11,005 bases of DNA from Oscillospiraceae bacterium (GTDB lineage: Bacteria > Bacillota > Clostridia > Oscillospirales > Acutalibacteraceae): positions 1-11,005 of the forward strand of contig CACWJV010000047.1 of NCBI GenBank assembly GCA_902761265.1. Reading direction: 5' to 3'. Each line of letters begins with the position of its first letter. The stretch's first letter is position 1. The position numbers were made by a program, and so were the translations under genes. Below, piece by piece: positions 8,101-11,005 of the stretch. Under the pieces are notes generated by a model. The model was not told where the DNA came from. It was given only the letters and a program-made list of their open reading frames with translations, and ran no database searches.

Positions 8101-8685
8101 GAAGTCAACGAACGATACACGTTCATGCGCGACCAGCTCGAAGATGTGGAACGCTCTAAGGCGGAGCTGCAAAAGCTGATTTCCGAGCTGACCGATAAGA
8201 TGTCGAATCGGTTCCGCGAACAGTTCAGCAAGATCAACAGCTATTTTGACGAAACGTTCCGCGAACTGTTTGACGGCGGCCGCGCCGAACTGCAGCTGAC
8301 GGATCCGGCAGACGTGCTTGAAAGCGAGATCGACATCCGGCTGCAGCCCCCGGGTAAAAACGTCAAGCGGCTCGACGCGCTGTCGGGCGGCGAAAAGGGA
8401 CTTTCGGCCATCGCGCTGCTGTTCGCCATTCTCAAGGTCAATCCTGCGCCGTTTTGCATCTTTGACGAAGTGGAAGCCGCGCTGGACGAAGCCAACGTCT
8501 CGCGCTATGCACAGTATGTGCGCCGCATGACGAAAAACACGCAGTTCATTCTGATCACGCACCGCCGTGGCACGATGGAGGAAGCGGATGTGCTTTACGG
8601 CATCACCATGCAGGAGCAGGGCGTGAGCAAGCTGCTTGAACTCAAAACCGCCGAGATCGCAAAACGTCTCGGTATCACCGGATAA
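5110..8685 (+). CDS. smc: chromosome segregation protein SMC
   Basis: Core ATPase of the bacterial condensin SMC-ScpAB, which loops and compacts DNA and helps separate sister chromosomes. The 1191-residue length is typical (Bacillus about 1186). The N-terminal head has Walker A GPNGSGKS (31-38) and the Q-loop at Q144 (LVSQGK). A coiled coil rich in E, K, Q and A runs from about 170 to 495. The hinge spans about 500-690 and ends near the glycine-rich PGGSMTGGS (659-667). The returning coil runs to about 1015. The C-terminal head has the ABC signature LSGGEKGLSA (1091-1100), Walker B CIFDEVE (1116-1122, catalytic E1120), the D-loop ALDEAN (1124-1129) and the H-loop H1151. The signature has glycine (1097) where alanine or threonine is common, a minor variation. 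Gene order rnc, radical SAM, smc, ftsY is characteristic of Clostridia. It appears intact. Confidence 0.98.
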   Translation: MILKAIEMQGFKSFPEKTVLNFDRGITAVVGPNGSGKSNISDAVRWVLGEQSTKSLRSSKMEDVIFDGTGTRKAHTFASVTLRLDNTDRSMPDVDDDEVAVTRRFFRSGESEYKINGKAVRLKDVHALFMDTGLGRDGYSLVSQGKIADMISGKGRECRDMLEEACGISAYRYRRQDSLKRLAQAEENLLRLRDILTELEERIGPLKTQSEKAEKFLVLSEERKGLEIGLWLYAIEKLKDDLRAQEDALAIAAQQYEDAETTLHALEQQSEQALLKAQQITVTIDEIRAHITSLEEEAAQLDAQGAVLQNSVQHNEETISRIERDKQAAGESREQLQKEIDAENALIAQIKSIQTEKQQTLDKVKNELSDIGTSGGNLDEEAEKINARLSDLAQQAADAKVAAWSAQTAMREMEERKASITTVLSQQNDTLAQLQTQKQAADQALADADRKLQEAGNVVSALQMKADLRTEKADKLKLELDDLSFDLQRALAKLKMLEDLEKNMDGYSGAVKAVILEAEKGRLHGIHATVAKLLSMDPAHAVAIETALGNAVQHIVCDTQSDAKAAIRYLKHGSLGRATFQPIDAVKAKPLTETGLDDAVGFVGLAHALVQCESQYREVIAALLGRTVVAEDLDCAVSIARQYGYRFKIVTLDGQVVNPGGSMTGGSQSKTAGFLTRNSEIERLREKSEALQKKTDAIRESHTAALNAAQQTADELTAAKDTALTLSQEQIRLAGEQRLFDEQVASAADALETLQNELSSFDERLQQLQSDADNAQATTGAIESEAATLSMTLQTLDEQKQNLSAKREDLASQLSKLSLELHDAQKDLSVRTDSLHLLLSRLVSQEDRDKQLQEEIDEIRQRNADLLETISTLGVTAKQRRTDAENEKQRIDFLRQSRTKAEEESAALRVKEREQTAERERIGGEKARLEAKKETMQKDYDDTVSRLFDDYQLTLREAQQTHEKTAEPGPARRRLGEIKNKIRALGNVNVGAIDEYKEVNERYTFMRDQLEDVERSKAELQKLISELTDKMSNRFREQFSKINSYFDETFRELFDGGRAELQLTDPADVLESEIDIRLQPPGKNVKRLDALSGGEKGLSAIALLFAILKVNPAPFCIFDEVEAALDEANVSRYAQYVRRMTKNTQFILITHRRGTMEEADVLYGITMQEQGVSKLLELKTAEIAKRLGITG

Positions 8686-8690
8686 AGGAG
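8685..8690 (+). promoter_or_regulatory. Shine-Dalgarno site of ftsY overlapping the smc stop
   Basis: AAGGAG begins on the last base of the smc stop codon (TAA 8683-8685) and ends ten bases before the ATG at 8701, so ribosomes finishing smc are placed at the ftsY start. Confidence 0.75.
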
Positions 8691-8700
8691 CAAACCGTAC

Positions 8701-9636
8701 ATGGGTATTTTCAAAAAATTCGGCTTCGGCCTGAAAAAGACCAGAGAAGGTCTGGATAAAAAACTCGAAGACGTGCTCGGCGCGTATGAGGAGATCACCG
8801 ACGATCTGTATGACGATCTCGAGGAGGCGCTGATTATGGCCGACGTCGGTGTTCAAACCGCGACGGACGTGGTGGAGGAACTGCGCAAACGTGTCCGCCA
8901 GGGCGACGTGCGCAACCCGAAGCACGCAAAAATGATCATCGCCGACATCATTGCCGGTATGCTTGACGGCGGCGAGGACATGGGGCTGATCACGATTCCG
9001 TCCGTCATTTTGATGATCGGCGTCAACGGTGTGGGCAAAACGACAACCATCGGCAAGCTCGCGGCACATTATAAAGCAGAGGGCAAAAAGGTGCTGCTCG
9101 GCGCGGCGGATACGTTCCGTGCGGCAGCGATCGAACAGCTCGAAGTCTGGGCCGAGCGCGCCGGCGTGGATATCATCAAGCAAAAAGAAGGCTCCGATCC
9201 GGCCGCCGTGGTCTATGACACCATTCAGGCCGGTATCGCCCGCGACAGCGATATCATCATCATCGACACCGCAGGACGGCTCCACAACAAAAAGAACCTT
9301 ATGGACGAGCTGGCCAAAATCTACCGTGTGGTCGACAAGGAGCTGCCCTATGCCGACCGCGAAATCTTCCTCGTGCTGGACGCCACAACCGGCCAGAACG
9401 CTGTCAGCCAGGCCAAGGAATTCATGCAGGTTGCTGAGCTGACCGGCATCGTGCTCACAAAGCTCGACGGCACCGCCCGCGGCGGCGTCGTGCTGGCGAT
9501 CAAAAACGAACTGAAGCTGCCGATCAAATTCATCGGCGTCGGCGAACAGCTTGACGATTTGCAGCCGTTTAACCAAAAGGTCTTTGCCAAGGCGCTGTTT
9601 GAAAACACCGCCGAAACCCACGCGGACGAGGACTGA
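8701..9636 (+). CDS. ftsY: signal recognition particle receptor FtsY
   Basis: SRP receptor GTPase that docks ribosome-SRP complexes at the membrane and passes nascent membrane proteins to the Sec translocon; it works as a GTP-dependent heterodimer with Ffh. The 311-residue protein is the short Gram-positive form, lacking the large acidic A domain of E. coli FtsY. The basic amphipathic N-terminus (MGIFKKFGFGLKKT) is the likely membrane-binding helix. The N domain spans about 15-95. The G domain shows G1 GVNGVGKTT (107-115), the DTFRAAAIEQL insertion-box region (137-147), G3 DTAGR (189-193), G4 TKLDG (253-257), and the closing GVGEQLDDLQPF (279-290) typical of FtsY. No ylxM-ffh follows, unlike in Bacillus, so the partner Ffh must be encoded elsewhere. 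The next gene starts three bases after the stop. Confidence 0.98.
   Translation: MGIFKKFGFGLKKTREGLDKKLEDVLGAYEEITDDLYDDLEEALIMADVGVQTATDVVEELRKRVRQGDVRNPKHAKMIIADIIAGMLDGGEDMGLITIPSVILMIGVNGVGKTTTIGKLAAHYKAEGKKVLLGAADTFRAAAIEQLEVWAERAGVDIIKQKEGSDPAAVVYDTIQAGIARDSDIIIIDTAGRLHNKKNLMDELAKIYRVVDKELPYADREIFLVLDATTGQNAVSQAKEFMQVAELTGIVLTKLDGTARGGVVLAIKNELKLPIKFIGVGEQLDDLQPFNQKVFAKALFENTAETHADED
9628..9632 (+). promoter_or_regulatory. Shine-Dalgarno site of the XTP/dITP diphosphatase gene
   Basis: GAGGA lies in the last codons of ftsY, six bases before the ATG at 9639. With only two bases between the ftsY stop and this ATG, coupled translation is likely. Confidence 0.65.
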
Positions 9637-9638
9637 GT

Positions 9639-10235
9639 ATGCAATTTTTACTTGCCACGCATAACCGGAAAAAACAAGCCGAGATGCAGCGTATTCTTTC
9701 GCCGCTCGGCATCGAAGTATTGACCGCCGATATGGCGGGGATCGATCTCACCGATGTGGACGAGACAGGGGAGACCTTCCGCGAAAACGCCTTTCTCAAA
9801 GCGCACAGCGGCTGCATCGAAAGCGGTCTGCCGTGCATCGCGGATGACAGCGGCCTTTGTGTTGATGCCCTCGGCGGCGCGCCGGGCGTTTATTCCGCGC
9901 GCTACAGCGGCGTCCACGGAGACGACGACGCCAATATCGCAAAGTTGCTCGATGCACTCAAAGACGTGCCCGACGCGCTGCGCACGGCGCACTTTGCTTG
10001 TGCGGTCTGTGTCTGCTTCCCCGACGGACGCAAGCTCGAACTGGAGGGCCGCTGCAACGGTAAAATCGGCTATGAAAAGCGCGGGAACGACGGCTTCGGC
10101 TATGACCCCGTCTTTTTGGTCGGCGACCGCAGCTTTGCCCAGTTTACGGCGGATGAAAAAGACGCCGTGTCCCATCGCGGCAACGCTTTACGTAAGCTCT
10201 GCAAAGCATTGCCGGACTATCTCAATAAGGAGTAA
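9639..10235 (+). CDS. rdgB: XTP/dITP diphosphatase (non-canonical purine NTP pyrophosphatase, RdgB/HAM1 family)
   Basis: Hydrolyses deaminated purine nucleoside triphosphates (XTP, ITP, dITP) to monophosphate and pyrophosphate, keeping them out of DNA and RNA. At 198 residues it has the usual family length. Visible motifs are the N-terminal substrate loop ATHNRKK (6-12), ETGETFRENA (42-51), ADDSGL (68-73) with D70 in the position of the catalytic aspartate, the base-recognition segment FGYDPVF (153-159), and SHRG (178-181) near the C-terminus. These together are diagnostic for the RdgB/HAM1/YsnA family rather than for Maf proteins. It sits between ftsY and yhbY with gaps of two and four bases, implying a shared transcript. 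Cysteine is fairly abundant (for example C121, C124, C126), which is unremarkable for a cytosolic enzyme of an anaerobe. Confidence 0.96.
   Translation: MQFLLATHNRKKQAEMQRILSPLGIEVLTADMAGIDLTDVDETGETFRENAFLKAHSGCIESGLPCIADDSGLCVDALGGAPGVYSARYSGVHGDDDANIAKLLDALKDVPDALRTAHFACAVCVCFPDGRKLELEGRCNGKIGYEKRGNDGFGYDPVFLVGDRSFAQFTADEKDAVSHRGNALRKLCKALPDYLNKE
10227..10232 (+). promoter_or_regulatory. Shine-Dalgarno site of yhbY
   Basis: AAGGAG lies immediately before the rdgB stop (TAA 10233-10235) and seven bases before the ATG at 10240. It fixes the yhbY start, since the frame is open back to 9754. Confidence 0.8.
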
Positions 10236-10239
10236 CACT

Positions 10240-10632
10240 ATGACAGGAAAAGAACGCGCGGCCTTTCGCGCGCAGGCCAATTCACTCGAGCCGTTGTTTC
10301 ATATCGGCAAAAGCGGCATGAACGAAGGCGTGATCCGCCAAACGGACGACGCGCTGCGTGCCCGAGAGCTGATCAAAGTAAAAGTGCTGCTGGAATCGTC
10401 GCCCATTACCCCGCGGGAAGCGGCCGATACGCTTGCGGCGGCTGTCGGCGCCGAAGTGATTCAGGTGATCGGCGGTGTGATCGTGCTTTATCGCGAAAGC
10501 CCCGAGCTCAAAGAAAAAGCAGCCCAAAAGGAGAAAAACAAAAAACTCGCCGCCAAACGCGCCCGTGAAAAAGCGCTGCGCGACAGCCGCGACGGCAAGC
10601 TCGTGAACGTGCGCGTGATCAAAAAACGATGA
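10240..10632 (+). CDS. yhbY: YhbY-family (CRM domain) RNA-binding protein with basic C-terminal tail
   Basis: Small RNA-binding protein of the CRM fold, known in E. coli to associate with pre-50S ribosomal particles and implicated in large-subunit assembly. The CRM domain covers about residues 1-86: it begins TGKERAAFRAQAN, has the loop HIGKSGMNEGVI (21-32) with the GxxG element G23-G26, then the strand IKVKVLLES and the closing strand IQVIGGVIVLYR (74-85). The protein is 130 residues, whereas YhbY/YqeI proteins are usually about 95-105. The extra part (about 88-130) is very rich in K, R, E and A, probably helical and basic. The ATG at 10240 has a good AAGGAG site; the open frame further upstream overlaps rdgB and is not coding. 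The stop overlaps the nadD start as ATGA. yhbY-nadD adjacency is widespread in Bacillota. Confidence 0.93.
   Translation: MTGKERAAFRAQANSLEPLFHIGKSGMNEGVIRQTDDALRARELIKVKVLLESSPITPREAADTLAAAVGAEVIQVIGGVIVLYRESPELKEKAAQKEKNKKLAAKRAREKALRDSRDGKLVNVRVIKKR
10255..10272 (+). repeat. short inverted repeat at the start of yhbY
   Basis: CGCGCG (10255-10260) and CGCGCG (10267-10272) flank a six-base loop, 15 bases after the A of the start codon. In mRNA this could form a six-pair GC hairpin close to the initiation region. It codes for part of ERAAFRAQ, so it may simply reflect arginine and alanine codons. Confidence 0.35.
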
Positions 10633-11005
10633 GCCGCATCGGCGTATTCGGCGGCACGTTCAACCCGCCGCATCTGGGACATCTGCGGCTGGCGCAGGCG
10701 GCAAAAGCACAGTGCGCACTGGACACTGTGCTCATCATGCCGGCAAATATCCCACCGCATAAGGACGCGGTCGATCTGATTTCCAGCGACGACCGGCTGG
10801 CGCTGTGCCGGCTGACGTTTGCGGACGACGGGTTCGTCGTTTCCGATCTGGAATTGCGCCGCACAGGCAAAAGTTACACGGTGGATACTTTGCACGCGCT
10901 GCGCGACGCGTATCCCGGCGACGAATTGTTCTTGATCATCGGGTCGGATATGCTGCTCTCGTTTGACCGCTGGTACCGCTGGCAGGAGATTTTGTCGCTT
11001 TGCAC
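10629..11005 (+). CDS. nadD: nicotinate-nucleotide adenylyltransferase, 5' part (cut by window end)
   Basis: Adenylates nicotinate mononucleotide to deamido-NAD, the step before NAD synthetase in NAD biosynthesis. The visible 125 residues start MSRIGVFGGTFNPPHLGHL: the GGTFNPPHxGH nucleotidyltransferase motif has H15 and H18. Further NadD features are PANIPPHK (38-45), SYTVDTL (82-88), IIGSDML (103-109) and the aromatic RWYRWQ (114-119). About 70 residues, including the ISxTxxR-type motif that contacts the ATP phosphates, would lie beyond the window. The ATG overlaps the yhbY stop as ATGA and has no convincing Shine-Dalgarno, so its translation probably depends on yhbY. In many Bacillota a yqeK-type HD hydrolase and rsfS follow nadD; that is expected here but not visible. 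Confidence 0.96.
   Translation, partial: MSRIGVFGGTFNPPHLGHLRLAQAAKAQCALDTVLIMPANIPPHKDAVDLISSDDRLALCRLTFADDGFVVSDLELRRTGKSYTVDTLHALRDAYPGDELFLIIGSDMLLSFDRWYRWQEILSLC
10706..10732 (+). repeat. nested inverted repeat inside nadD
   Basis: A perfect 9-base inverted repeat, AGCACAGTG (10706-10714) and CACTGTGCT (10724-10732), surrounds a 9-base loop. Overlapping it is a perfect 12-base palindrome, CAGTGCGCACTG (10710-10721). The two structures cannot form at once. It lies in codons 26-35 of nadD, a poorly conserved stretch of the family, and could be an operator, an mRNA structure or chance. Confidence 0.5.

Noticed and set aside
7288..9621. Very long open frame (777 codons) on the minus strand opposite the 3' half of smc and most of ftsY
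   Set aside because: The opposite strand encodes two unmistakable proteins with full motif sets. The antisense product is a low-complexity shadow rich in H, F, R and L caused by codon bias, with no recognisable domain.
9754..10239. In-frame N-terminal extension of yhbY over rdgB
   Set aside because: The extra 162 residues are a shadow of rdgB. The AAGGAG before 10240 and the family length support the short form.

Overview
This window is a compact, gap-free block of nine housekeeping genes, all on the + strand. No promoter region, terminator, RNA gene, mobile element or CRISPR array is visible, and the longest gap between genes is 15 bases. The sequence suggests a Bacillota (Firmicutes) bacterium of class Clostridia, perhaps an Oscillospirales/Ruminococcaceae-type gut or anaerobic lineage. 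The reasons are the folate/FAD-dependent TrmFO, a TopA with three C4 zinc fingers, strong AGGAGG-type ribosome binding sites, a moderately GC-rich composition (above 50 % by eye), and the orders rnc-radical SAM-smc-ftsY and yhbY-nadD. The taxonomic call is inference from gene order and protein style, not from a marker search.

Layout: topA (18-2111), trmFO (2126-3445), rnc (3438-4115), an Elp3-like radical SAM gene (4112-5098), smc (5110-8685), ftsY (8701-9636), an rdgB-type XTP/dITP diphosphatase (9639-10235), yhbY (10240-10632) and the 5' part of nadD (10629 to the window end). Three junctions overlap: trmFO/rnc by 8 bases, and rnc/radical SAM and yhbY/nadD by ATGA. The other junctions carry a Shine-Dalgarno sequence just downstream of, or overlapping, the preceding stop codon. 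The whole block could be one long transcript with its promoter upstream of the window.

The genes fall into three themes. topA and smc handle chromosome topology and compaction. trmFO, rnc, yhbY and probably the radical SAM gene handle RNA maturation and modification. ftsY, the diphosphatase and nadD cover membrane protein targeting, nucleotide-pool cleaning and NAD synthesis. The arrangement looks like several blocks that are separate in Bacillus (topA-trmFO; rnc-smc-ftsY; yhbY-nadD) joined into one.

I did not find an obviously new multi-gene system. The best leads are: the radical SAM protein, which resembles the Elp3 catalytic half but has no room for the acetyltransferase half; a possible -1 frameshift signal in the zinc-finger region of topA (A AAA AAG in phase, with a Shine-Dalgarno-like motif upstream and a weak stem downstream); a long basic tail on YhbY; and a nested inverted repeat early in nadD.
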